Source: UBA7446 sp049596455
GTDB lineage: Bacteria > Bacteroidota > Bacteroidia > Flavobacteriales > Flavobacteriaceae
Assembly: GCA_049596455.1 (NCBI GenBank)
Contig: JBMYLP010000003.1
Span: forward strand, 1-64,000
Direction of reading: 5' to 3'
Length of the DNA: 64,000 nt
Under the pieces are notes generated by a model. It ran no database searches. It was given only the letters and a program-made list of their open reading frames with translations, and was not told where the DNA came from. Both the position numbers and the translations under genes were made by a program. Below are positions 8,788 through 16,771 of this stretch, piece by piece (within the stretch, counting starts at the first letter, position 1; the number at the start of each line of letters is the position of its first letter).

Positions 8788-9537
8788 ATGAGAAAGCACA
8801 TTGTAGCCGGAAACTGGAAAATGAACCTAGACGCAGCCGAGAGTCAAGCACTTATTGAGGCGTTAAAAACCAAAGAACTTTCCAGCGATGTTCGTGTAGC
8901 GATTGCAACTCCTGCCGTGCATCTTGCAGCTGCTGTAAACCAAACTGCTGGCACCAAAATTGATGTGTTCGCACAAAATATGCACCAAGCAACATCGGGT
9001 GCTTACACTGGGGAAATTTCAGCGCCAATGCTGAAATCAATAGGTGTGAATACTACCCTGTTGGGACATTCCGAGCGTAGGGCATATTTCCACGAAACAG
9101 ATGCCCTTTTGGCTGAGAAAGTAAATACAGCTCTTGAAAACGGGATGGAAATTATCTTCTGCTTTGGTGAAGAGCTTGACGAACGCAAATCGGGAAGTCA
9201 TTTTGATGTGGTTTCTAGCCAACTAAGCAACGCACTTTTCCATTTAGAAGCTTCGCAGTGGAGCAAAATTGTTTTGGCATACGAACCTGTTTGGGCAATT
9301 GGTACTGGCGAAACAGCCAGTCCAGCGCAAGCGCAGGAAATGCACGCACATATCAGAAGTGTTTTGACAGCGCAGTATGACGATGCCTTGGCGCAACGTA
9401 TTTCAATTCTTTACGGAGGAAGTGTTAAACCGGCAAACGCACAAGAGATATTTGCTCAACCCGATGTGGATGGGGGTCTTATTGGCGGGGCTTCTCTAAA
9501 TGCCGACGATTTTGCTGCCATCGTCAATGCATTTTAA
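8788..9537 (+). CDS. tpiA: Triosephosphate isomerase
   Basis: Interconverts dihydroxyacetone phosphate and glyceraldehyde 3-phosphate in glycolysis and gluconeogenesis. 249 residues, normal length. It shows the N-terminal GNWKMN with the catalytic Lys, LLGHSERR with the catalytic His, the signature AYEPVWAIGTG with the catalytic Glu, and the phosphate-binding YGGSVKP and GGLIGGASL. prmA begins 3 bases after its stop, so tpiA, prmA and clpS appear to form one operon. Confidence 0.98.
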   Translation: MRKHIVAGNWKMNLDAAESQALIEALKTKELSSDVRVAIATPAVHLAAAVNQTAGTKIDVFAQNMHQATSGAYTGEISAPMLKSIGVNTTLLGHSERRAYFHETDALLAEKVNTALENGMEIIFCFGEELDERKSGSHFDVVSSQLSNALFHLEASQWSKIVLAYEPVWAIGTGETASPAQAQEMHAHIRSVLTAQYDDALAQRISILYGGSVKPANAQEIFAQPDVDGGLIGGASLNADDFAAIVNAF

Positions 9538-9540
9538 AAG

Positions 9541-10362
9541 GTGAGAGCCTACCGCGCGTATCATTTCACCATCTTTCCCATTGATAAAATGGAGATTGTT
9601 TCAGCTTGGCTTTTTGCATTTCCTTTTGAAAGCTTTGTTGAACATGATAATGGTGTTACTGCCTACATCCCAAAAGAGGAAGCCCATCGAATTGTTTTAG
9701 CTGACTGCCTTAATATCCCTTTTGATGATGTTGAGGTTTCTGCTACTTATGAGGACATGGAAGCGCAAAATTGGAATGCGGTTTGGGAAGCTCAATTTCA
9801 ACCCATTGCTGTTGGTGATTGGACCATACGTGCATCTTTTCACAAACCTGCTACTACAAAACACGAGCTTATCATTGACCCTCAAATGTCGTTTGGGACT
9901 GGGCATCATGCCACTACACAATTGATGCTTGAACAGATGTTAAAGTTGAATTGTAAAGGCGCATCTGTACTTGATGTGGGAACTGGAACAGGAGTGTTGG
10001 CAATACTGGCAAAAAAGTTAGGCGCAGTTGCTGTTTCAGGTATTGATATTGAAGATTGGTGTGTTGAGAACGCCAAAGAAAATGCATCAAAAAATGGCGT
10101 GTCGGACATTTCTTTTAGCACAAACACACTTGATTTATTTAACACCAAATACGATATACTGCTTGCCAATATCAATCGAAATGTTTTGCTAGAGCATTTA
10201 CCTGAATATGCAAAAATGCTTTCGAAAAATGGCGTTCTGTTGCTTTCTGGTTTCCACCAAAGAGATATTGCACTGCTTTGCGATGTGGCGAATGCAAACG
10301 GATTGCATTTTGATGGTAAGACGAAAAAACAAGGTTGGATTTGTCTAAAATTTATAATTTAG
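9541..10362 (+). CDS. prmA: Ribosomal protein L11 methyltransferase PrmA
   Basis: SAM-dependent trimethylation of ribosomal protein L11. 273 residues from a GTG start. It has an N-terminal substrate-recognition domain, then a class I methyltransferase fold with the SAM loop VLDVGTGTGVLAI and the PrmA landmarks DPQMSFGTGHHATT and LLANINRNVLL. It lies between tpiA and clpS with gaps of 3 and 5 bp, so translation is probably coupled. Confidence 0.93.
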   Translation: MRAYRAYHFTIFPIDKMEIVSAWLFAFPFESFVEHDNGVTAYIPKEEAHRIVLADCLNIPFDDVEVSATYEDMEAQNWNAVWEAQFQPIAVGDWTIRASFHKPATTKHELIIDPQMSFGTGHHATTQLMLEQMLKLNCKGASVLDVGTGTGVLAILAKKLGAVAVSGIDIEDWCVENAKENASKNGVSDISFSTNTLDLFNTKYDILLANINRNVLLEHLPEYAKMLSKNGVLLLSGFHQRDIALLCDVANANGLHFDGKTKKQGWICLKFII

Positions 10363-10367
10363 TGGAA

Positions 10368-10655
10368 ATGATACGTTTTGGTAAATCTGAGGAACAAGAG
10401 CAGCCGCAACAAGAGTTAGCGGTTGAATCCTCACGTTTACACGAAATCATTTTATTTAACGATGATGTCAACACTTTCGATCATGTAATTAAGACGCTTA
10501 TTGAAGTTTGCGACCATACGCCAGAGCAAGCCGAGCAATGCTCACTCATTGTGCACTACAAAGGGAAATGCGCCGTAAAACGCGGCACATATGATGAGTT
10601 GGAGCCCAAATGCATTCGTTTGCACGCTGCCGGTCTTAGTGCTGAAATTGTCTAA
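10368..10655 (+). CDS. clpS: ATP-dependent Clp protease adaptor ClpS
   Basis: Delivers N-degron proteins to ClpAP/ClpCP protease. About 95 residues. The core has the family pattern ILFNDDVNTFDHVIKTL followed by the AEQCSLIVHYKGKCAVKRG segment, including the His and the residues lining the N-degron pocket. A charged 30-residue N-terminal tail precedes it. I choose ATG 10368; an in-frame GTG two codons upstream is also possible. Last gene of the tpiA-prmA-clpS group. Confidence 0.93.
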   Translation: MIRFGKSEEQEQPQQELAVESSRLHEIILFNDDVNTFDHVIKTLIEVCDHTPEQAEQCSLIVHYKGKCAVKRGTYDELEPKCIRLHAAGLSAEIV

Positions 10656-10703
10656 ATCACTTTGTTTTAGGCTAATTGTGTAAATTCGCTTAAAAATTGC
10701 TAG

Positions 10704-11246
10704 ATGCGTATCGTTTGTTTATTTGTGGCTTTAGCCACTTTCGGATACTCTCAACCCCCTGCTATGAAAGGCTCTATACATTCTTTTACTGTCGAAGATA
10801 TTAACGGAGATTTATTTGATTTTTCTTCGTTGAAAGGAAAAAAAGTAATGATTGTAAATACAGCTTCTAAATGTGGGCTAACCCCTCAATATAAAAAACT
10901 AGAAGCCTTATATCAACAATACAAGAACCAAAACTTTGTTATTATAGGTTTTCCATCCAATAATTTTTTGTGGCAGGAAACTGGAACAAACGATGAAATT
11001 AAGATGTTTTGTTTAAAAAATTACGGAGTTTCTTTTCCAATGATGTCAAAAATCAGCGTAAGGGGAAGAAAACAGCATCCCTTGTATGAATTTCTAACCC
11101 AAAAAGATAAAAACGGCGTTAAAAGCAGCTCGATTAAATGGAATTTCCAAAAATATCTGATTGATGAAAATGGAATATTGGTTGATGTTATATCATCACG
11201 CACACAGCCTGATGATGAAAAAATTCTCAATTGGATAAAAAGTTAA
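10704..11246 (+). CDS. Exported glutathione-peroxidase-family protein
   Basis: 180 residues with an N-terminal signal peptide (MRIVCLFVALATFGYSQ). The thioredoxin-fold core has the peroxidatic Cys in NTASKCGLTPQY, the conserved Gln in WQETG and the WNFQKYL tryptophan/asparagine. A second Cys in MFCLKNYGV fits the resolving Cys of thioredoxin-dependent peroxidases. It therefore probably reduces peroxides in the envelope using thioredoxin-like partners rather than glutathione. bshB1 follows after 3 bp, so the pair may form a redox operon. Confidence 0.88.
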   Translation: MRIVCLFVALATFGYSQPPAMKGSIHSFTVEDINGDLFDFSSLKGKKVMIVNTASKCGLTPQYKKLEALYQQYKNQNFVIIGFPSNNFLWQETGTNDEIKMFCLKNYGVSFPMMSKISVRGRKQHPLYEFLTQKDKNGVKSSSIKWNFQKYLIDENGILVDVISSRTQPDDEKILNWIKS

Positions 11247-11249
11247 AAA

Positions 11250-11966
11250 ATGAAGGTTGATATTTTAGCCATTGGCGCGCACCCTGACGATGTAGAATTA
11301 TCTTGTGGGGGTACCTTGGCAAAAGAAATTGCAGCAGGGAAAAAAGTTGCTATTTTGGATTTGACTCGGGGAGAGCTAGGTACCCGCGGAAACGCTGAAA
11401 TTCGCCTAAAAGAAGCAACGAAAGCCGCTGAAATTTTGGGGGTTACTGCTCGCTATAACCTAGACTTTGCAGATGGGTTTTTTAAAAACAATCGTGAGCA
11501 TCAAGAAAAAATCATCACATATATCCGTGATTTACAACCTGATATGGTATTGTGCAATGCCACAGAAGACAGGCACCCCGACCACGGCAGAGCAGCTGCT
11601 TTAGTTTCAGAAAGTTGTTTTTTGAGTGGTTTGCAAAAAGTAGAAACCTCTTTTGAGGGCAAAAAGCAGCAGCCTTGGCGTCCAAAACAGTTGTATCATT
11701 ACATTCAATGGAATAACGCTACTCCCGATTTTGTTGTTGATATAAGTAATCAAATAGAAGTAAAACGTGCTGCTATTCAGGCCTATGACTCTCAGTTTTA
11801 TAAGCCGAATAGCAACGAACCTGATACCCCTATAAGCACACAAAACTTCTTGGACAGCATTACATATCGCGCTGCAGATTTGGGTCGTCTTATTGGTGTT
11901 GATTATGCCGAGGGTTTTACCGCAAGCCGTTTGGTGGGGGTAAATTCTATAAGCGATTTGATATAA
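11250..11966 (+). CDS. bshB1: Bacillithiol biosynthesis deacetylase BshB1
   Basis: Deacetylates GlcNAc-malate, the second step of bacillithiol synthesis. 238 residues of the PIG-L/LmbE family with zinc motif AIGAHPDDVELSCGGTL and the catalytic EDRHPDHGRAA segment. The ending (YAEGFTASRLVGV) is typical of BshB1 rather than other LmbE proteins. The other genes of the pathway are not in the window. It sits directly after a thiol peroxidase gene. Confidence 0.93.
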   Translation: MKVDILAIGAHPDDVELSCGGTLAKEIAAGKKVAILDLTRGELGTRGNAEIRLKEATKAAEILGVTARYNLDFADGFFKNNREHQEKIITYIRDLQPDMVLCNATEDRHPDHGRAAALVSESCFLSGLQKVETSFEGKKQQPWRPKQLYHYIQWNNATPDFVVDISNQIEVKRAAIQAYDSQFYKPNSNEPDTPISTQNFLDSITYRAADLGRLIGVDYAEGFTASRLVGVNSISDLI

Positions 11967-11970
11967 TTCC

Positions 11971-12002
11971 TTTTTTGGATTTGCAAAAACGTAGTACATT
12001 TG
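11971..12002 (+). promoter_or_regulatory. Promoter of tRNA-His
   Basis: TTTTTTG at 11971-11977 and TACATTTG at 11995-12002 match the Bacteroidetes -33/-7 pattern (TTTG, about 17-19 nt, TAnnTTTG). The -7 box ends 14 nt before the tRNA, as expected for a stable RNA gene. Confidence 0.75.
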
Positions 12003-12016
12003 CAGCCATACAAAAT

Positions 12017-12091
12017 GGTGGTTGTAGCTCAGTTGGTTAGAGCGCTAGATTGTGGTTCTAGAGGTCGCCGGTTCGAGACCGGTCTTCCACC
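12017..12091 (+). tRNA. tRNA-His (GTG)
   Basis: Cloverleaf with D-arm gctc/gagc, anticodon stem ctaga/tctag with loop ttgtggt (anticodon GTG at 12052-12054), and T-arm gccgg-ttcgaga-ccggt. The extra G at 12017 opposite C at 12091 is the G-1:C73 pair unique to tRNA-His. CCA is not encoded. Odd: the acceptor arms gtggttg / cttccac leave two adjacent T:T mismatches (pairs 5-68 and 6-67). Confidence 0.93.
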
Positions 12092-12095
12092 CAGC

Positions 12096-12126
12096 AAAAC
12101 CCTTCGAGAAATCGAGGGGTTTTTTA
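12096..12126 (+). terminator. Intrinsic terminator after tRNA-His
   Basis: 8-bp stem cccttcga / tcgagggg with a GAAA loop (one G:T pair), flanked by A4 and followed by T7. It begins a few bases after the tRNA. Confidence 0.85.
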
Positions 12127-12230
12127 TTTTCAAACAATAAAAATTGCATTATATTTAAATAAATATCGTTTTTTAACAATTATGTTTAATAATGTAATAA
12201 AAAAACTGAATTTATAATAATTTTTTACCA

Positions 12231-12238
12231 TAGCTTTG
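12231..12238 (+). promoter_or_regulatory. Candidate -7 element for the outer-membrane protein gene
   Basis: TAGCTTTG fits TAnnTTTG and lies 20 nt before the start codon. No clear -33 element precedes it in this AT-rich stretch. Confidence 0.4.
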
Positions 12239-12258
12239 TAGCAACTAAATTTAATATT

Positions 12259-12756
12259 ATGAAATACTTACCATTATTACTTTGTTTATTTATCGGTTCA
12301 TTCACTTATGCACAGTTCGGGATAAAGGTTAACTATGCGTCATATAATCTAAAAGTTTCAGCATCAGGCATAAGTGCTTCTGAAACAGTTGATGGATTTG
12401 GTGTTGGTTTAGATTATGCTTTTGAATTGGGTGAAACAACGTTAATTGCAGGATTGAATGCAGATTTCCTTTCTGAAGATGGCGAAAGTGAAACTGCTAT
12501 AACCCCTTCTGCTGTGATAAGATATCCAATAGGAGATTCTTTTGGTTTAAGAGGCGGATTAGCTCTTGTTAATTGGTCTGATGTAGAAGATCCAATCAAA
12601 TCCTCATTAATACATCTGCCACTTGGTCTTGACGTTGGAGTTTCTGATGAATTATCATTAATTGCCAGCTACAGTATTGCTCTTGGAGATAGGCTTGATG
12701 GGGAAGGAAAATTCACAGACAACAACATTAATGTAGGGTTACATTATAGCTTTTGA
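12259..12756 (+). CDS. Small outer-membrane beta-barrel protein
   Basis: 165 residues with a signal peptide ending FTYAQ. The rest alternates hydrophobic and polar residues in short strands (for example GFGVGLDYAFEL, LSLIASYSIAL) and ends in the aromatic residue YSF, typical of an eight-strand outer-membrane barrel. Function unknown; it resembles the broad porin-like/OmpW-like class rather than any named protein. It is flanked by two near-identical terminator hairpins, one belonging to tRNA-His and one its own, so it looks like a self-contained unit. Confidence 0.7.
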   Translation: MKYLPLLLCLFIGSFTYAQFGIKVNYASYNLKVSASGISASETVDGFGVGLDYAFELGETTLIAGLNADFLSEDGESETAITPSAVIRYPIGDSFGLRGGLALVNWSDVEDPIKSSLIHLPLGLDVGVSDELSLIASYSIALGDRLDGEGKFTDNNINVGLHYSF

Positions 12757-12780
12757 TTTGTTCAATCTTCTTTAAAAACA

Positions 12781-12806
12781 AAATCCCTCGAGAAATCGAG
12801 GGTTTT
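12781..12806 (+). terminator. Intrinsic terminator after the outer-membrane protein gene
   Basis: 7-bp stem ccctcga / tcgaggg with a GAAA loop, then TTTT. Its core is the same as that of the tRNA-His terminator about 690 bp upstream. Confidence 0.8.
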
Positions 12807-12827
12807 CTGTTTAATTATGTTTTGGTA

Positions 12828-12863
12828 TTATTCCTTTAAACGCAGTCTTTCGTCACGGTTTAC
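12828..12863 (-). pseudogene. Relic of an M28 peptidase gene, last 12 codons
   Basis: On the minus strand this 36-bp stretch reads VNRDERLRLKE-stop, against VNREERLRLKE-stop at the end of the M28 peptidase gene (14870-14905). 33 of 36 bases match, and all three differences fall in third codon positions. Similarity stops on both sides. It looks like the surviving 3' end of a second peptidase copy or allele. The leucine-rich-repeat lipoprotein gene now lies between the two copies. Confidence 0.7.
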
Positions 12864-12932
12864 ATTTAGTTTATTTCATATGAATTTATTTTGTGTATAT
12901 TTAAATAAATTTATAAATGATAATATACTATA

Positions 12933-14846
12933 ATGAAGAAACTTTTCTCAATTTTTTTGGTTTCTATAGTTTTAATTTCATGCTCAAAAGATGACCCTGC
13001 GACCAATGGAAGTATAGACGATACAGTTAATAATGAAGACGATGGTATTGGTTTGAATGAGAATGTTTTTTCTTTTGACAATATAGATGTAAAATCACAA
13101 TGGAAATTTAATTTAAATTCTAATCAAACTTCTAAAATTGATAACTCGCATAGAATTTTTTCGCGTGAAACGTCAAAAATCAAAAATTTGCTTTCTAATC
13201 TACAATCCAGTTTTTCTTCCTTAGATTACAACGATTCCATTGATGTGGGGATTTTGTCAATTGAATCCCCAAAAACTGGAGAATTAACTTCTAACGAAAC
13301 GCTTTCTGTCCGTATCGGAAATTACGGATTTTCGGCTATCCAAGATTCTCTTGAAATTTCATTCAAAGTAAAATTTGAAGATGGAGATTTTAGTGAATTA
13401 ATCACTGAATCGGTTATAATTAGTGATTCACTTCCTAGTGTTGAGTTTATTGAATACACTTTTGATAAAACACTTGATTTATCTGAAAAGGGGATATATC
13501 AAATTGAAGCAACCACTCAACTTCAAGGTGATATGGATGCTGATAATAATTCACGTACTCAACTAATTAAATCACTCGAATACACCGAAGTGTGTAATAT
13601 TCACTCTTTAATATTCAACGATGACAATACATTTAAGCTTTATACTTACAACGAAGATGGAGTATGTAACTATGTCATTTTTGGAGAATATCAGTTAGAG
13701 CAAGGCAGCAGTTTATTGAAACTTTACAGTCCTGACTCATCGCAAGAATCCAATCTAATTGGTGATATATATGATGTTGAAACAGATGATAATGGGAAGT
13801 TTACAGGCACAATCGACATAGAAGGGATTTGTGTACAATTAGAGGATGGATTTAAAGAAGAAAATTATGCACAAGGTTTAACTTACATTCCAGATGCGAA
13901 CTTGGAAAATTATTTGATAGAAACAGGAAAAGACGATGTTATTGATGGTTATGTTACAAATTCACAAGCGTCAAGCATTACTGAAGTTACAATTGAGGCA
14001 GATGATAATTGGGAAATTGGAAGTTCAATAGGGTTTTGGGATTTCGACTTGAGGTTTTCAAATCGAATTTCGAATTTAGCTGGAATAGAAGCATTCCCAA
14101 ATCTTGAGAGAATAAACTTAATGGGTCAAAACCTTGATAGCATAAACATATCAAAAAACCCCAAGCTAAAAAGCTTTGGTGCTAACTTTAATACATTTAA
14201 AAAATTAGACACCAGTAACAATCCAGAACTTGAGCGGCTGTCAATAGATAGTAATGAAGTCACTCCAATTTTAGACTTTTCTAACAACCCTAACATAACT
14301 ATGCTTTCCACTCCAATGTGTTCAATTGAAGGTTTTATAGGTGAAGGTGGTCATTATGATATTTCTAATATGCCAGGTCTGATATTCTTAGATTTATATG
14401 ATAATAGATTAACATCAGTTGACATTAGTAACAATACAAAATTGGAGGAAATAAGAATTAATATGGGTAACAGTATTTCTACAATTGATTTTTCGAACAA
14501 CATATTGTTAGAAACTGTCTTGGCAAACAATAGTGGGTTAGATGGGGAATTAGATATTTCCAATTTAACCGAACTTAAAGTGCTGAATGTTGCTAATAAT
14601 AGCATTAATATTATAAATTTTTCAAATAATACTAAATTGGAATATTTAGAAATCAATGGAAATCAAATTGAGGGTGAAATTGACGTCTCAAACTGCACAA
14701 ACCTTATAGAGTTTTATGCTAATTATGGAAATAACATTAGCTGTATAAAAGTTAATCAGGCTCAATTAGATGCATATAACGGAATAAATATTCCAGAGGG
14801 TTTCAAATGGGAGCTATCAACTGAACCGACGGTTGATTGTGATTAA
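12933..14846 (+). CDS. Leucine-rich-repeat surface lipoprotein
   Basis: 637 residues. A lipoprotein signal peptide ends in the lipobox LISC (Cys17), followed by an acidic linker. Residues about 100-215 look like a CARDB-type beta-sandwich (IESPKTGELTSNETLSVRIG). About 315-335 has the YIPDANLENYLIETG segment that often starts flavobacterial LRR domains. From about 380 to 620 there are degenerate repeats of the form L..L....N.(I/L)..IDFSNN. Probably surface exposed and involved in protein binding or adhesion; no enzymatic motif seen. Base composition is very AT-rich, and the gene is bracketed by duplicated peptidase gene ends, so it may be acquired. Confidence 0.8.
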   Translation: MKKLFSIFLVSIVLISCSKDDPATNGSIDDTVNNEDDGIGLNENVFSFDNIDVKSQWKFNLNSNQTSKIDNSHRIFSRETSKIKNLLSNLQSSFSSLDYNDSIDVGILSIESPKTGELTSNETLSVRIGNYGFSAIQDSLEISFKVKFEDGDFSELITESVIISDSLPSVEFIEYTFDKTLDLSEKGIYQIEATTQLQGDMDADNNSRTQLIKSLEYTEVCNIHSLIFNDDNTFKLYTYNEDGVCNYVIFGEYQLEQGSSLLKLYSPDSSQESNLIGDIYDVETDDNGKFTGTIDIEGICVQLEDGFKEENYAQGLTYIPDANLENYLIETGKDDVIDGYVTNSQASSITEVTIEADDNWEIGSSIGFWDFDLRFSNRISNLAGIEAFPNLERINLMGQNLDSINISKNPKLKSFGANFNTFKKLDTSNNPELERLSIDSNEVTPILDFSNNPNITMLSTPMCSIEGFIGEGGHYDISNMPGLIFLDLYDNRLTSVDISNNTKLEEIRINMGNSISTIDFSNNILLETVLANNSGLDGELDISNLTELKVLNVANNSINIINFSNNTKLEYLEINGNQIEGEIDVSNCTNLIEFYANYGNNISCIKVNQAQLDAYNGINIPEGFKWELSTEPTVDCD

Positions 14847-14869
14847 AATTTAGTCAGAGTGAGTATTCA

Positions 14870-15892
14870 TTATTCCTTTAACCGCAGCCTTTCTTCACGG
14901 TTTACAATTTCCCAAGCGGTATAAAAAATAAGTCGGGCACGTTTTTCTAATAATTCGTATTCAATTTTTTCAACCGTATCTGTAGGGGCGTGATAGTCGG
15001 CGTGAGTGCCGTTAAAATAGAAGATAACAGGCACGTTGTTTTTAGCAAAATTATAGTGGTCAGAGCGGTAGTAGTAGCGGTTTTGGCGGTAACGTCCAAA
15101 CTCAAAAACTTCTGTTGTGGGATCGTTATAGCGGTAATCTAACTCTAAATTCACATACTTTTCGTTCATGGCTTCAGACACATCGTGTAAGTCTTGCGAA
15201 AGAATATCAGAGCCAATCAAATAGATATAATTAGGATTGTCCTCGTGGAGGTTGTCAATGCGTCCAATCATATCTATATTGAGATTTGCTACCGTGTTCT
15301 CTAATGGATAAATGGGGTTATCCGTGTAGTACTTTGAACCTAAAAGCCCTTTTTCTTCTCCGCTAACATGCAAAAACAAGATAGATCGCTTTGGGCGGTG
15401 TCCTTGTTTTACGGCTTCCTGGAAGGCTTCTGCAATTTCCAAAATGGCAACATTACCAGAACCATCATCGTCTGCACCGTTATTAATTTGCCCATCATCT
15501 TCCACACCAATGTGGTCTAGGTGCGCTGTAATTACCAACACCTCTTGTGGCGTATCACTTCCTTCAATAAACGCCAATACGTTATTACCTTCAATGGTAC
15601 GGCTTTCACGGTAAGCGTTTAGCGTCATGGGCATAAAATAGTCGCCGTTAGGCATGCCTCCTTTGATTCCCAAGGCTTCATATTCGTTTTTTAGAAAATT
15701 TATAGCAAGGGTTTCGCCTTCTGTCCCTGTTTCTCTTCCCATAAATTCGTCAGAAGCATAGGTGTATAAATGTTCTTTTAGCTCTTCGGCTGTAATGGTA
15801 TTGGCAAAGGTGGTTGGTGTAAATTCAACGCTTTTTTGGGTGGAGGCACATGAGAGCAAAAATGCGCCAATAGGTAGAATAATTTGTTTCAT
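14870..15892 (-). CDS. M28-family zinc aminopeptidase, lipoprotein
   Basis: 340 residues. The start at 15892 gives MKQIILPIGAFLLSCAST, a lipoprotein signal with Cys at the lipobox; longer in-frame starts would lose it. M28 metal ligands are visible in order: TAHLDHIG (His), NGADDDGSG (bridging Asp), VSGEEKGLLGS (catalytic and ligand Glu), NIDMIGR (Asp) and THADYHAPTDT (final His). Expected to trim N-terminal residues from peptides in the periplasm or at the cell surface. Its 3' end is duplicated as a relic at 12828-12863. The DUF3050 gene lies 44 bp upstream on the same strand. Confidence 0.9.
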   Translation of the reverse strand: MKQIILPIGAFLLSCASTQKSVEFTPTTFANTITAEELKEHLYTYASDEFMGRETGTEGETLAINFLKNEYEALGIKGGMPNGDYFMPMTLNAYRESRTIEGNNVLAFIEGSDTPQEVLVITAHLDHIGVEDDGQINNGADDDGSGNVAILEIAEAFQEAVKQGHRPKRSILFLHVSGEEKGLLGSKYYTDNPIYPLENTVANLNIDMIGRIDNLHEDNPNYIYLIGSDILSQDLHDVSEAMNEKYVNLELDYRYNDPTTEVFEFGRYRQNRYYYRSDHYNFAKNNVPVIFYFNGTHADYHAPTDTVEKIEYELLEKRARLIFYTAWEIVNREERLRLKE

Positions 15893-15936
15893 GATTAGGA
15901 TATTAGTCATGCTAATATAATAAAATGCCATTGTCG

Positions 15937-16698
15937 TTACAATTGCGCTGCAATAAAGTCCCACAAACGGATTCTATGTTCAAGAGCTTGTTGTGCAAAA
16001 TCGGTGGCTTCGTCCCAGTTTTTAATACTGTCACCACAGAGTTCTTGCATCATTTGCAATGCCATTGGTCCGTGTTCATCGCCATCCAATTCAATATGAC
16101 GCTCCAAGTAGTAGAGTAGGGTATCCACACTTCCTTTTTGTTGATTTGCAAGACCGCGTACAATGGCAATAAATAAATCGGGGATTAAATCTTCTCTTCC
16201 GTAAGTAAATACACCACCAACGATATGTGCAGGTGCAGTTGTGGCGGTAGTAAGCGAAAAGCGCACAAAAGTTTTGATTTCTTCAGGAATCTGCGCTTGA
16301 CTAACTGCTTCTTGCCAGGGCATTCCGTTTTGAATTACAGTGACCAAGTCTACAATTGGCGTAGTGTCAGCTCCAATTTCTTCCATAGCTTTAAGGTAAA
16401 GTTCGTAATGGCTTGCAGGGTTGCCCGCTGCGTCTACATCACTTTCCTCGCCCCATACAATTTCATTTATTAAACGACGTGAACTGGGGCTCCCCACAGG
16501 AACCCATGGAAGTTCTGTACACGTAAGTTTTTGTTGTAACGCCTTCACAAGCGACATAAAGTCCCAAACCGCAAAAACGTGATAGGTCATAAAAACCTGA
16601 ATGGCTTCAATAGAAGTCAGTTTGGTGTACAGTGGATGTTCAAGAAGTTTTGCCTTTAAGGGGGCTAAACCTTCATCAATAGTATTCGAGATTATCAT
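15937..16698 (-). CDS. DUF3050 protein (heme-oxygenase-like fold)
   Basis: 253 residues, all-helical, beginning MIISNTIDEGLAPLKAKLLEHPLY. A TTG two codons upstream is an alternative start. It has the DUF3050 landmarks FMTYHVFAVWDFMSLVKALQ and YYLERHIELDGDEHGPMALQM, with conserved His and Glu residues that could bind a metal as in heme-oxygenase-like oxidases. Catalytic role unknown. It lies upstream of the M28 peptidase on the same strand and divergent from the HMG-CoA lyase gene. Confidence 0.85.
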   Translation of the reverse strand: MIISNTIDEGLAPLKAKLLEHPLYTKLTSIEAIQVFMTYHVFAVWDFMSLVKALQQKLTCTELPWVPVGSPSSRRLINEIVWGEESDVDAAGNPASHYELYLKAMEEIGADTTPIVDLVTVIQNGMPWQEAVSQAQIPEEIKTFVRFSLTTATTAPAHIVGGVFTYGREDLIPDLFIAIVRGLANQQKGSVDTLLYYLERHIELDGDEHGPMALQMMQELCGDSIKNWDEATDFAQQALEHRIRLWDFIAAQL

Positions 16699-16771
16699 AA
16701 GCAATTTTTCGACAACAAATTTAAGCTAAAACACTAATAATTAAGCTAAAAGGATTTGTTATTTTTGAACC

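Noticed and set aside
12933..14846. Internalin-like virulence factor
   Set aside because: The repeats are LRR-like, but lipoproteins of this type are common in free-living flavobacteria and no host-binding motif is evident.
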